64,000 nucleotides of DNA from an uncultured Collinsella sp. (GTDB lineage: Bacteria; Actinomycetota; Coriobacteriia; Coriobacteriales; Coriobacteriaceae), in contig CAUESV010000002.1 of assembly GCA_959020715.1 (NCBI GenBank), forward strand, positions 62,001-126,000, given 5' to 3'. Below are positions 15,836 to 24,691 of the stretch, piece after piece (within the stretch, counting starts at the first letter, position 1; each line of letters starts with the position of its first letter). The notes beneath the pieces are model-generated. The model was given only the letters and a program-made list of their open reading frames with translations. It made no database searches and was not told where the DNA came from. Both the position numbers and the translations under genes were made by a program.

Positions 15836-17266
15836 ATGGCTCTTTGGGGCGGTCGTTTTGAGGCGGGCGTGGCCGAGGTCACGCAGGAGTTTGGCGCGTC
15901 GCTGCCGGTCGACAAACATCTCTATAAGCAGGATATCGCCGGCTCTAAGGCGCATGCCAAAATGCTGGCGGCCCAGGGCATCATCAGTGCCGAGGACGAG
16001 CAGGCGATTGCCAAGGGCCTGACTGGAATCGAACAGGATATCGATGCCGGCAACTTTACCTTCGACATCAATGACGAAGACATTCATATGTCCATCGAGA
16101 GCGAGCTGACGCGTCGCATCGGCGAGGCCGGTAAGCGCTTGCATACCGGACGTTCGCGCAACGACCAGGTGGCGACCGACACACGCCTGGGCGTCAAGGC
16201 GCTGGCCAAGGAGCTCATGGAGGCCAATCTTGAGCTGCGCCATGTGCTGGTGGATGCGGCTAAGAAGTACGACAAGGTGATTCTGCCGGGCTACACGCAC
16301 ATGCAGCACGCTCAGCCCGTGCTGCTGTCGCATCATCTGCTGGCGTATTCCTGGATGTTCGCGCGCGACTTTACGCGCCTGAAGGCCGCCTTTGATGCCG
16401 CCGACAACTGCCCGTTGGGTGCTGCCGCGCTTGCCGGTACGAGCTATCCGCTCGATCGTCAGATGACGGCTGCCGAGCTTGGCTTTGCGGGCGTGATTCC
16501 CAACTCGCTCGATGCGGTTTCCGACCGTGATTTCCTGCTCGATCTGCATTACGCCGGCTCCGTCATGGCCATGCACCTGTCGCGTCTTTCCGAGGAGATC
16601 GTGTTGTGGTCGAGCTCCGAGTTTGGCTTTATTACGCTTTCTGACTCGTACTCCACCGGCTCGTCCATCATGCCGCAGAAGAAGAACCCCGACTTTGCCG
16701 AGCTTATCCGCGGCAAGAGCGGCCGTGTGTATGGCAACCTGGTGCAGCTGCTTGTGACCATGAAGGGCCTGCCGCTGGCCTATAACAAGGACTTGCAGGA
16801 GGACAAGGAGGGCGCGCTCGATACCGCCCACACGCTCATGCAGTGCCTGTCGGTTATGGCCGGTATGATTTCGACTTGGACCGTCAACGAGGATGCCATG
16901 GCGCGCGAGTGCGGTGTGGGTCATCTTGCCGCCACCGATGTTGCCGATTACCTGGCCAAGCGTGGCCTGCCGTTCCGTGAGGCGCATGCCGTGGTGGGCC
17001 ATCTGGTCCTGATGTGTGAGAAGCGCGGCTGCAATCTTGAGGACCTGCCGTTTGAGGTGTTCCAGGAGGCAAGCCCGCTCTTTGAGCGCGATATTACCGA
17101 GGCACTCGACATCCCGTCGATCGTTGCCGCGCGCACGACCGAGGGCGGCACCGCTCCTGCCGCCGTTGCCGTGCAGCTGCAGCGTGCCGAGGCGCAGCTC
17201 GTGGCCGACGAGGGCGTGTTTGGATCGCTGACCAAGGTTGTCGAGATGGGTCACGGGGCAAAGTAG
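15836..17266 (+). CDS. argH: Argininosuccinate lyase
   Basis: 476 aa. It splits argininosuccinate into arginine and fumarate. MALWGGRFEAG is the typical start; HTGRSRNDQVATDTRL near residue 105, GYTHMQHAQPV near residue 157 (catalytic His) and the fumarase/aspartase superfamily signature GSSIMPQKKNPD near residue 277 (mobile catalytic Ser loop) are all intact. ATG 15836 is preceded by GGAGAAAGGGG; the in-frame upstream extension to 15761 is not conserved-looking. It follows argG and probably shares arginine control, unless the hairpin at 15467 separates them. Confidence 0.97.
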   Translation: MALWGGRFEAGVAEVTQEFGASLPVDKHLYKQDIAGSKAHAKMLAAQGIISAEDEQAIAKGLTGIEQDIDAGNFTFDINDEDIHMSIESELTRRIGEAGKRLHTGRSRNDQVATDTRLGVKALAKELMEANLELRHVLVDAAKKYDKVILPGYTHMQHAQPVLLSHHLLAYSWMFARDFTRLKAAFDAADNCPLGAAALAGTSYPLDRQMTAAELGFAGVIPNSLDAVSDRDFLLDLHYAGSVMAMHLSRLSEEIVLWSSSEFGFITLSDSYSTGSSIMPQKKNPDFAELIRGKSGRVYGNLVQLLVTMKGLPLAYNKDLQEDKEGALDTAHTLMQCLSVMAGMISTWTVNEDAMARECGVGHLAATDVADYLAKRGLPFREAHAVVGHLVLMCEKRGCNLEDLPFEVFQEASPLFERDITEALDIPSIVAARTTEGGTAPAAVAVQLQRAEAQLVADEGVFGSLTKVVEMGHGAK

Positions 17267-17650
17267 AGGTTTGGCTGAAGACGTATTGTCCATTTATTGA
17301 TAAATCGTTTTTGCTTTACGGGCGTCTGCTGATGCGGGCGCCCCTACTTTGCTGCTATGGGGGAGGGGCTTGTCGAGAACTTCTGTAGGACCTTTGGGCA
17401 GGTTGTGAAGGGGGTACGTTCGCGGGTGGCAACCGACCGCCCGCTCTGTTCGATGTGGTTGATGAGCGGTCGGATGGTACTCTAATCGGGCTTCGAAACA
17501 GAAGTGACACATATGGAGCGCTTTAATAAATTGCAGCGTTTCAATAAACAGCTTTTTGTTTAACTGCAGCTAAAACTCTGTTACGATGCAGTCCAGGCGG
17601 GTGCCGGAATGGGACTTGGGCACGCGCGAACCTACTTGAAAGGCTACCTT
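17267..17650. other. Intergenic region upstream of ndk
   Basis: No gene is supported in these 384 bases. Visible structures are GGGCG/CGCCC near 17320-17343 (possible argH terminator without T tract) and an inverted repeat CCGACCGC (17433-17440) / GCGGTCGG (17466-17473). The last 130 bases are markedly A+T-rich and probably carry the ndk promoter. Confidence 0.5.
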
Positions 17651-18055
17651 ATGGCTATCGAGAAGACCTTCATCATGATTAAGCCCGACGCCGTGCGCGA
17701 CCGCAAGATCGGCGAGATCGTTGCTCGTATTGAGCGCAGCGGCCTTGTCATCGAGCGCATGGAGATGACCACGCTCGAGCGCGCTACCGTCGAGGAGCAC
17801 TACGCCCATCTGGCCGACAAGCCCTTCTTTGGCGGTCTCTGCGACTTTATGACGAGCGGTCCGGTCGTCAAGATGGTCGTTTCCGGTCTCTCCGCTGTTT
17901 CCAAGATGCGCACCCTTATGGGCGCTACCAACCCGCTTGATGCTGCGCCCGGCACCATTCGCGGCGACTTCGCTGTCGATGTCAACGCCAACGTGATCCA
18001 CGGCTCCGACTGCCTGGAGAACGCCGAGATCGAGATCAAGCGCTTCTTTGGCTAA
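17651..18055 (+). CDS. ndk: Nucleoside diphosphate kinase
   Basis: 134 aa, the standard bacterial NDK length. It transfers the gamma phosphate of ATP to NDPs through a phospho-histidine. MAIEKTFIMIKPDAV is the canonical start and NVIHGSDCLENAEIEI holds the active His117 and the NDK signature. GAAAGG precedes ATG 17651. It is monocistronic with its own strong terminator. Confidence 0.98.
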   Translation: MAIEKTFIMIKPDAVRDRKIGEIVARIERSGLVIERMEMTTLERATVEEHYAHLADKPFFGGLCDFMTSGPVVKMVVSGLSAVSKMRTLMGATNPLDAAPGTIRGDFAVDVNANVIHGSDCLENAEIEIKRFFG

Positions 18056-18093
18056 ACCAGCTTTGACTCCTTAAAGCTGTTAGCGTGTGGCTT

Positions 18094-18130
18094 GGGCGCC
18101 GCGGAATTCCAACCGCGGCGCCCTTTTATT
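18094..18130 (+). terminator. Terminator of ndk
   Basis: GGGCGCCGCGG pairs with CCGCGGCGCCC (11 pairs) and is followed by TTTTATT. Confidence 0.9.
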
Positions 18131-18165
18131 CCGGTAGATTTTTGGTAAACGCATAGAAAACTACT

Positions 18166-18203
18166 AAAGAGCCCCGTCCGGATGTTTCTTCCGGGCGGGG
18201 GCT
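18166..18203 (-). terminator. Terminator of rpiB
   Basis: On the minus strand AGCCCCCGCCCGGA pairs with TCCGGACGGGGCT and is followed by CTTTAGTAGTTTTC. It lies 27 bases past the rpiB stop. Confidence 0.75.
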
Positions 18204-18230
18204 GGCGCTAGCGTATGGCTTTGTAAGTCT

Positions 18231-18698
18231 TTAGGCCTCGTCGACAATCTTTAGTCCGCGGGTCTGGTCGATCTCGTTGAGGAGATTGACGCGACGCTCG
18301 TGGCGGCCGCCCTCAAACTCGGCGTCGAGCCATTCGTCGACAATCATCTTGGCGAGCTCGGAGCCCACGACGCGGGCGCCAAAGGCCAGCACGTTGGTGT
18401 TGTTGTGCATACGGGAGAGCTTGGCGCTGAAGGGCTCGGAGCACACGACGGCGCGTACGCCCTCGACCTTGTTGGCAGCCAGGCTAATCCCGACGCCGGT
18501 ACCGCAGATCAAGATACCCAGGTCGACGTCACCGTTGGCCACGGCCTTGCCCACCTTGTAACCGGCGATGGGGTAGTCGAAGCTCTCGGAGGTGTCGGTG
18601 CCATAGTTCACGACCTCGCAGCCGCGCTCCTTCAGGTGCTCGGAAATGATGTTCTTGAGCTCGACGGCGGCGTGGTCGTTACCGATACCGATCTTCAT
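18231..18698 (-). CDS. rpiB: Ribose-5-phosphate isomerase B
   Basis: 155 aa. It interconverts ribose 5-phosphate and ribulose 5-phosphate. GNDHAAVELK near the start, the catalytic Cys65 in GILICGTGVGIS, and RMHNNTNVLAFGARVVG (with the phosphate/ring-opening His) match RpiB/LacAB. GAGAGGAACC before ATG 18698 gives the ribosome site. The final extension after GGRHERRVNLL is normal for the family. Confidence 0.95.
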   Translation of the reverse strand: MKIGIGNDHAAVELKNIISEHLKERGCEVVNYGTDTSESFDYPIAGYKVGKAVANGDVDLGILICGTGVGISLAANKVEGVRAVVCSEPFSAKLSRMHNNTNVLAFGARVVGSELAKMIVDEWLDAEFEGGRHERRVNLLNEIDQTRGLKIVDEA

Positions 18699-18969
18699 GA
18701 GTGGTTCCTCTCTGGTCCGTGCGGCGGAATTGCTAAAGGTTTTACCGCGTTCGACTGCATGATAGCGCGACTTTTGTGTAAACGCTCGGGCGTTTTTTGG
18801 TCAAACGCTTTAGCAGGCAACAAGACTGGCTTCTCGTGAATGAATGTCGTCAGTTTGCGCTTGAGCGCCGTCCGCCGGAACCATGGTTGCGGTTTTTGAT
18901 GCATTGTTATCAAATAAAGGAGCTAACATTTTTTGAGAGCCTAGCCCGTTATGCAAGCAGGAGATACCT

Positions 18970-20289
18970 ATGCCTACCGATTCCATCCGTGATGCCGCGT
19001 TTTGCGATGTTTTGAACCGCGAACTTGTCTGTGCGCTCGGCTGCACCGAGCCCATTGCCGTTGCCTATGCAGCGGCGCTGGCGAGTCAGACGCTCGGTTG
19101 CGAACCCGATCATATGGATGTTGCCTGCTCGGGCAACATTATCAAGAACGTCAAGAGCGTGACCGTGCCCAACTCGGGCGGTATGCACGGTATTGAAGCC
19201 GCGGCCGTGCTGGGTGCCGTGGGCGGCGACGCCAAGAGCGCGCTCGAGGTGCTCGAGAGCGTTGACGATGAAGACCGTGCTCGCGTGACCGAGCTCCTCG
19301 CCGACGCCGGCTACTGCGATGTGTCGCTTGTCGAGGGTGTGCCCAACCTCTACATCAAGGTGACTGCGACGGCCGGGGGCCATACCGCGGTCGTCGAGAT
19401 TACCGACCACCACACCAATGTCACGTGCCATACCCTCGACGGTATTCCGGTGTGCGGCAAGTCGGCGGGGGAGTGTGCCGCCTGCGCCGAGCGCGTCGTG
19501 GCCGAGCGGGCGGCAGATAACGCCGATACGCCCATGTCGATTGAGACCATCATCGACTTTATCGAGGACGGTGACATTGAGGACGCCCGCGCTGCCGTTG
19601 AGCGTCAGATTGAGCTGAATGGCGCAATCAGTGCCGAGGGCCTTGCGCGCGCTTGGGGCGCCGAGGTGGGTCGTACGCTGCTGGGTGCTCGTGCCGATGA
19701 CGTCGCCTGCCGTGCCCGTGCCCGTGCGGCCGCCGGATCCGACGCTCGCATGAACGGCTGCGCGCTGCCGGTCGCCATTGTGTGCGGCTCGGGCAATCAG
19801 GGAATTACCTGCGCATTGCCCGTCATGGAGTATGCCGAGTACCTGCGTTGCGACCACGAGCGCCTGGTGCGCGCCGTGATGCTGTCCGATCTTATCGCCG
19901 TGCATATCAAGAGCTATATTGGTGCGCTTTCGGCGTTTTGCGGTGCTATTTGCGCTGCGTGCGGCGCTGGCGCTGCGATTACCTGGCTGTGCGGTGGCAC
20001 GCGCGAACAGATTGGCGCGACGGTCTCGAATACGCTTGGCAACGTGGGCGGCATCGTGTGCGACGGCGCCAAGGCGAGCTGTGCCGCCAAGATCTCGGCT
20101 GCCGTTGATGCGGCGATTCTGGGCCACGATATGGCTATGCAGGGTCGCGGCTTCCGCGCCGGCGAGGGCCTGATCCAGGATACCGTTGAGCAGACAATCG
20201 CCAGCATGGGCTACGTGGGTCGTGTGGGTATGAAAGATACCGACGTCGAGATCCTCAACATCATGATTGGCAAAACCCAGGTTTGTTAA
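18970..20289 (+). CDS. cyuA: L-cysteine desulfidase family protein (UPF0597/CyuA)
   Basis: 439 aa. Members carry a [4Fe-4S] cluster and degrade L-cysteine to pyruvate, ammonia and sulfide. Cys25 in ALGCTEPIAVAYA corresponds to the first cluster ligand; CSGNIIKNVKSVTVPNSGG, GSGNQGITCALPV and the C-terminal GAKASCAAK are family landmarks carrying further cysteines. AGGAG precedes ATG 18970. Its stop overlaps by four bases, tail to tail, with the minus-strand HAD gene. Sulfide and selenide handling elsewhere in the window makes a cysteine-degrading enzyme a sensible neighbour, though no operon link exists. The 271 bases upstream hold only regulatory sequence. Confidence 0.88.
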   Translation: MPTDSIRDAAFCDVLNRELVCALGCTEPIAVAYAAALASQTLGCEPDHMDVACSGNIIKNVKSVTVPNSGGMHGIEAAAVLGAVGGDAKSALEVLESVDDEDRARVTELLADAGYCDVSLVEGVPNLYIKVTATAGGHTAVVEITDHHTNVTCHTLDGIPVCGKSAGECAACAERVVAERAADNADTPMSIETIIDFIEDGDIEDARAAVERQIELNGAISAEGLARAWGAEVGRTLLGARADDVACRARARAAAGSDARMNGCALPVAIVCGSGNQGITCALPVMEYAEYLRCDHERLVRAVMLSDLIAVHIKSYIGALSAFCGAICAACGAGAAITWLCGGTREQIGATVSNTLGNVGGIVCDGAKASCAAKISAAVDAAILGHDMAMQGRGFRAGEGLIQDTVEQTIASMGYVGRVGMKDTDVEILNIMIGKTQVC

Positions 20290-21044
20290 GACAGTTCGTC
20301 GGCTATTTGGTGCTCGTAGAAGGCTTCTGCTACGGCGTTAAAGTCGCGGGCGAAGTCTTCCATGGTTCCGTGCCAGGTGGCTCGGCTGGACTTGCCTTGG
20401 CCCACAAAGGCGGTTTGGATGCCGCAATCGGGGGACGGGAAGTCGCGCTTGGGATCGTTGCCCACCATAAGGACCTCGTGCGGCTCGAGCCCCATCACCT
20501 GAAGCTGCTCTAGATAGTAGGTGGCATCGGGCTTGCAGCGGGTGGTGTTTCCCATGTGCGTGACGAGCTCAAAGGGAGCATCGGCCAGGTCGCCCCAGCC
20601 CATGCGGCACTCGATGGCCCCCTGGGGAAAGCTGGGGTTGGTAAAGAGCGCGCAACGCAGTCCAGCGTCCTGTACGGCCTGGAGCGCGGCGTGCGCGCCC
20701 GGCATGGCGTGGGCGTTGATGACATCGTCGTTCTTGTACGGAAGAACTTCGCGGTCATAGTAGGTAAACGCCTCGTAGATGAGGGGATCGGAGAGGCGGA
20801 TACCGCATCGGCGCTCGACCTCTTCTTGGTAAAACTCGAGATTGGTGCGGTTGTCCGTGCCGCTGCGGCGATTGGCGTTGAGGTCGACCAGGATGGTGCC
20901 GAGGCGTGCCATCGTGCCACCACGGCTGCGGCGGCCGATATCCGCGAGCATCGAAGAGACATCCTTAAAATAGCGAAGGATGAACGCGTTGAGGTTGATG
21001 CTGAGAAGCGTCTCGTCCATATCGAAAACGACTGCTTTGAGCAC
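20286..21044 (-). CDS. HAD-superfamily hydrolase
   Basis: 252 aa from the GTG at 21044, chosen because GAAAGG lies eight bases upstream and VLKAVVFDMDETLLS places the DxDxT nucleophile motif at residue 8-12 as usual; the frame is open for another 57 codons but that extension has no homology-like features. Motif II is LFTNPSF, and motif III/IV is CKPDATYYLEQL...MVGNDPKRDF. It has a helical C1 cap of the phosphoglycolate phosphatase type. The substrate is unknown. Confidence 0.85.
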   Translation of the reverse strand: MLKAVVFDMDETLLSINLNAFILRYFKDVSSMLADIGRRSRGGTMARLGTILVDLNANRRSGTDNRTNLEFYQEEVERRCGIRLSDPLIYEAFTYYDREVLPYKNDDVINAHAMPGAHAALQAVQDAGLRCALFTNPSFPQGAIECRMGWGDLADAPFELVTHMGNTTRCKPDATYYLEQLQVMGLEPHEVLMVGNDPKRDFPSPDCGIQTAFVGQGKSSRATWHGTMEDFARDFNAVAEAFYEHQIADELS

Positions 21045-21359
21045 GCGGGCACCTTTCTCGAAAAATCGATCTAGAATCGTTGGCTCCGGATACTTTACCC
21101 CAAAGCCGAATGCCTGGCTGGTTATCGTTAAGTTGCGGAGACGTGTGTTCATAAGATTACGAAAAAGTCTCCACACGAGTAAAAAATCGCAGTTCACGCT
21201 TGAAAATGAACTCATTTCCCCGTAACCTATACGAACGTGATTGCATAAGCGTCACATTAGTATCTGTCGGCTCCCGAGTGTTCCTAAACGTTGTGTGCTT
21301 GTCGCACCCTTCTGTAGGTCCTAGCAATCGGGGCCCCGTAGTTCGAAAGGGGTCCACCT

Positions 21360-22526
21360 TTGAGTGAGATTCAGAACTCGTCCATTTTCTCTCTTGACGA
21401 TGTCAATGAGGAGGAGATGAACAACCTCATCGACGGTACGATTACCGACTTTGATGAGGGCGATCTCGTTAACGGCACTGTCGTTAAAATCGAGCATGAC
21501 GAGGTGCTCGTTGACATCGGATTCAAGTCCGAGGGCGTTATCCCGGTCCGCGAGCTGTCCATCCGCAAGGACGCTAACCCTGCAGACATCGTTGCACTCG
21601 GTGATCCCATCGAGGCTCTGGTTCTCCAGAAGGAGGACAAGGACGGTCGTCTGGTCCTGTCCAAGAAGCGCGCCGAGTACGAGCGTGCTTGGAACCGCAT
21701 CGAGGAGAAGTTCAACTCCGGCGAGAACGTCGAGGGCGAGGTTATCGAGGTTGTCAAGGGCGGCCTGATCCTCGACATCGGCCTGCGTGGCTTCCTGCCC
21801 GCTTCCCTCGTCGACCTCCGTCGCGTCAAGGACCTCACCTCCTACATGGGCACCCGCATCGAGGCTCGCGTCATCGAGATGGACCGCAACCGCAACAACG
21901 TCGTCCTCTCCCGTCGCGTCGTGCTCGAGGAGTCCCGTAAGGCCGAGCGCTCCGAGATCCTGTCCAAGCTCAAGTCTGGCATGCGTCTCCAGGGCACCGT
22001 TTCCTCCATCGTCGACTTCGGCGCCTTCGTCGACCTCGGCGGTATCGACGGCCTCATCCACATCTCCGAGCTCTCTTGGAACCACGTCAACCATCCTTCC
22101 GAGGTTGTCAAGGTCGGCCAGGAGGTCGAGGTCGAGGTTCTCGACGTCGATCTCAACCGCGAGCGCATCTCCCTGGGTCTCAAGCAGACCACCGAGGATC
22201 CGTGGCGCGCACTGGTCAAGAAGTACCCCGTCGGCGCTATCGTCGAGGGCACTGTGACCAAGCTTGTCCCGTTCGGCGCTTTCGTCGACCTGGGCGAGGG
22301 CATCGAGGGCCTGGTGCACATCTCCGAGATGGCCAACAAGCACGTCGATCAGCCTTCTCAGGTCACCCACGTGGGCGACAAGGTTCAGGTCAAGGTCATG
22401 GAGATCGACCTCGACCGTCGTCGCATCTCCCTGTCCATGAAGTCCGCTGCTGAGACTCTGGGCGTCGAGATCGAGGTTACCCCGCTGCCTTCCGAGAAGA
22501 AGGACGAGGAGACCGACGCCGAGTAA
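21360..22526 (+). CDS. rpsA: 30S ribosomal protein S1
   Basis: 388 aa with four S1 OB-fold domains at about residues 35-105, 120-190, 205-275 and 290-362, each with the GxVxxxxxxGxxVD pattern (for example GTVSSIVDFGAFVDLGGIDG). Four domains is the actinobacterial/low-domain S1 form, against six in E. coli. The start is TTG at 21360: MSEIQNSSIFSL follows GAAAGGGG, and no ATG or GTG in frame lies near. S1 helps mRNA docking on the ribosome. The acidic tail EKKDEETDAE is typical. Confidence 0.95.
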   Translation: MSEIQNSSIFSLDDVNEEEMNNLIDGTITDFDEGDLVNGTVVKIEHDEVLVDIGFKSEGVIPVRELSIRKDANPADIVALGDPIEALVLQKEDKDGRLVLSKKRAEYERAWNRIEEKFNSGENVEGEVIEVVKGGLILDIGLRGFLPASLVDLRRVKDLTSYMGTRIEARVIEMDRNRNNVVLSRRVVLEESRKAERSEILSKLKSGMRLQGTVSSIVDFGAFVDLGGIDGLIHISELSWNHVNHPSEVVKVGQEVEVEVLDVDLNRERISLGLKQTTEDPWRALVKKYPVGAIVEGTVTKLVPFGAFVDLGEGIEGLVHISEMANKHVDQPSQVTHVGDKVQVKVMEIDLDRRRISLSMKSAAETLGVEIEVTPLPSEKKDEETDAE

Positions 22527-22550
22527 ATCGGTTTGACGATCACTTGTTTT

Positions 22551-22583
22551 AAGGGACCCGTCCGCAATGGATAGGTCCCTTTT
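22551..22583 (+). terminator. Terminator of rpsA
   Basis: AAGGGACC pairs with GGTCCCTT and runs into TTTT, 24 bases past the stop. Confidence 0.85.
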
Positions 22584-22866
22584 GCATTTGCTGCTGAGGC
22601 GCGCGATGCTGCCCGTGCGCAATGCTGCCCGGGTTGTCTGTTTGCTATTGGGTTGTCGGTGCATGAAAAATGCCGACATCCCGCCTCGGGGAGGAGGCGG
22701 GAACACACCGAGTAGACGGAGGGGTGCGGAGCGCGGTCGCGTCTCGACTGACGACGTTGCCCATCGACAGGACCATTGTAGCGCATGGCGGTTCTTGGTT
22801 TATCGTGTCGAGCGTTTGCGTTGTGCCATTGCCTGCGGCAACGGTGTGTTACACTCTTGCACTGCT

Positions 22867-23223
22867 GAGTGGGCCAGACGGTCGCGCGATGTGCTGCTTG
22901 CAGCACGCGTGAGGAAAGTCCGGGCTCCAGAGGGCGGGATGCCGGCTAACGGCCGGGCGGAGTGATCCGACGGAAAGCGCCGCAGAAAAGAAGACTCCCA
23001 CCTGCGCCGCAAGGCGTAAAGGGAAAAGCTGAAACGGTGGTGTAAGAGACCACCAGCGTCGTGGCAACACGGCGGCTTGGCAAGCCCCATCCGGAGCAAG
23101 CGCGAATAGGAACGCTATGGGCCGGCCCGGTCCGCGTTCGGGTAGCGTGCGTGGAGCTGCGCGGTAACGTGCAGACAAGATAAATGACCGTTCACGACAG
23201 AACCCGGCTTATAGGCCCACTTG
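22867..23223 (+). ncRNA. rnpB: RNase P RNA (class A)
   Basis: Catalytic RNA that matures tRNA 5' ends. The conserved core GAGGAAAGTCCGGGCTCC (22911-22928) and the 3' block ACAGAACCCGGCTTATAGG (23199-23217) are unmistakable; AGTGGGCC at 22868-22875 pairs with GGCCCACT at 23214-23221 to close P1. GC-rich P-stems lie between. The preceding 280 bases after rpsA hold its terminator, a CCCGCCTC/GAGGCGGG hairpin near 22680, and a -10 like TACACT at 22850. No protein is supported over this region. Confidence 0.97.
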
Positions 23224-23310
23224 GCATTTTTGTTACCCTGACAATCGGTACGGTCTTTGCCGTATTATTGAGGCTGTTTGTTGCTCGCTTTATTCTGTTG
23301 AGGGGCTTTG

Positions 23311-23946
23311 TTGGACAGCTATTTTACTCTGCAATCGAATATTGAGGCTTCGGGCGAGTTTGTGGACCGCAAGAGCCGGTTTATTGCCCAGCTGGTCCAT
23401 ATTGAGTCCGAGGATGAGGCGAATGCCTTTATCGAGATGGTTCGCAAGCGTCATTACGACGCTCGACACAATGTTCCCGCGTGGATTTTGGTCGATGGAC
23501 GCGAACGCCAGAGCGATGACGGTGAGCCGAGCCGCACGAGCGGTATGCCGACGCTCGAGGTCCTGCGCGGCGCGGGGCTCAAAAATGTTTGCTGCGTGGT
23601 GACGCGCTATTTTGGTGGCACGCTGTTGGGGCCTGGTGGCTTGGTACGCGCCTATACCGCGGCGACGCAGGCGGCGGTGGCCGCGGCTCAGGAGGCCGGG
23701 CAGATCGTTGAGATGACGAGCGTCGTGCCGGTTGACGTGCATGTGGCCTATCCGCAGTACGAGCAGGTGCTTCGTTTGGCGCAGGATTCGGGTGCCAAGG
23801 TTTCGGATACCGATTACGCGGATGCCGTGACGATTCATTTGGTGTTCAAAGCGGGGGAGCAGGAGTCGTTTTGCGCCAAGATGCGCGAGCTTATGGCGGG
23901 GCGCGAGGAGATTGAGGTCGGCGCTCCCGTATTTGCCGAGTTCTAA
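23311..23946 (+). CDS. YigZ/IMPACT family protein
   Basis: 211 aa. The N-terminal UPF0029 (Impact-N) domain is recognised by KSRFIAQLVHIESEDEANAFI, HNVPAWIL and DDGEPSRTSGMPTLEVLRG, then CCVVTRYFGGTLLGPGGLVRAYT; a DUF1949 C-terminal domain follows. The family's biochemical role is unsettled; the eukaryotic homologue interacts with Gcn1 in translational control. The start is TTG (23311, five bases after GAGGGG; TTG 23308 is the alternative), as no ATG is available at the conserved N-terminus. Confidence 0.9.
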   Translation: MDSYFTLQSNIEASGEFVDRKSRFIAQLVHIESEDEANAFIEMVRKRHYDARHNVPAWILVDGRERQSDDGEPSRTSGMPTLEVLRGAGLKNVCCVVTRYFGGTLLGPGGLVRAYTAATQAAVAAAQEAGQIVEMTSVVPVDVHVAYPQYEQVLRLAQDSGAKVSDTDYADAVTIHLVFKAGEQESFCAKMRELMAGREEIEVGAPVFAEF

Positions 23947-24013
23947 CGGCGACGGCCGGCGTGCTTTTGGATGGATCCCAAGCGCGCCGTCCGTTGTTTA
24001 ATGTTGATGCCGT

Positions 24014-24460
24014 CTACTCGGCGAGCTGCTTTAGCACATCACAGGCGATTTCGACGGCATCGTCGATGCAGCCGGGGCAGCTGCGGAGCGGACCCTTATC
24101 CGATCCGATGCCCTTGAGCGTGCCGCAGACGGTTGTCGTGTTCTTCTCACCAAAACGTTTGGCGATCTCGCGCGACAGTTTGTAGGTCTGGCCCTTGGTC
24201 TTGGGGTTTTCCATGCCGTCGCTCATTACAAAGCCCATGATGGCCACGGCGCCCGAGATGGCGCCGCAGGTTTCGGTCATGCCGCCCATGCCGGCGCCAA
24301 AGCCCTCGGTGAGGGTAAAGGCGACCTGGGGGTCGAGCCCGACGGCGGGCGCGAGCGTGCAGGCGACGGCCTGGGCGCAGTTAAAGCCACGGGCGTGATA
24401 TTCGGCAGCTTGAGCCTGACAGGCGGTGATGTCGAGCTGGGCCGTATCGATTTGCTTCAT
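24014..24460 (-). CDS. C_GCAxxG_C_C family protein (probable redox-active)
   Basis: 148 aa. The pattern is FNCAQAVACTLAPAVGL, then FGAGMGGMTETCGAISGAVAIMG, then late cysteines in TVCGTLKGIG and RSCPGCIDDAVEIA, matching the TIGR01909 family named for this cysteine layout. These small anaerobe proteins are thought to bind a metal or use thiols in redox chemistry; no reaction is established. ATG 24460 has AAGGAGA nine bases upstream; longer upstream starts in frame lack a ribosome site. Confidence 0.88.
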   Translation of the reverse strand: MKQIDTAQLDITACQAQAAEYHARGFNCAQAVACTLAPAVGLDPQVAFTLTEGFGAGMGGMTETCGAISGAVAIMGFVMSDGMENPKTKGQTYKLSREIAKRFGEKNTTTVCGTLKGIGSDKGPLRSCPGCIDDAVEIACDVLKQLAE

Positions 24461-24691
24461 CGTTGTCTCCTTGGTCACGGTGTACCCGCCTATGGTACCC
24501 GTGACGGGGCATGTAATCATCGAGAGCTTCATGTATGCCTCGTTTTTATCTATCGAGCAAATGCCCAAGGCTTGAGATAAATACCCCGGATCAATTTGTC
24601 CCATAACCTACCTTTGGGATGGGTTGAGAGGGGTGCAGGGTAGCGGTATCGTGAACCGAATAAAAACAAAACCCAAGTAAGGGAGTTGGAT

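Noticed and set aside
18797..19015. A 72-codon plus-strand ORF upstream of and overlapping cyuA
   Set aside because: Overlaps the cyuA start in another frame, has no ribosome site and spans the likely promoter.
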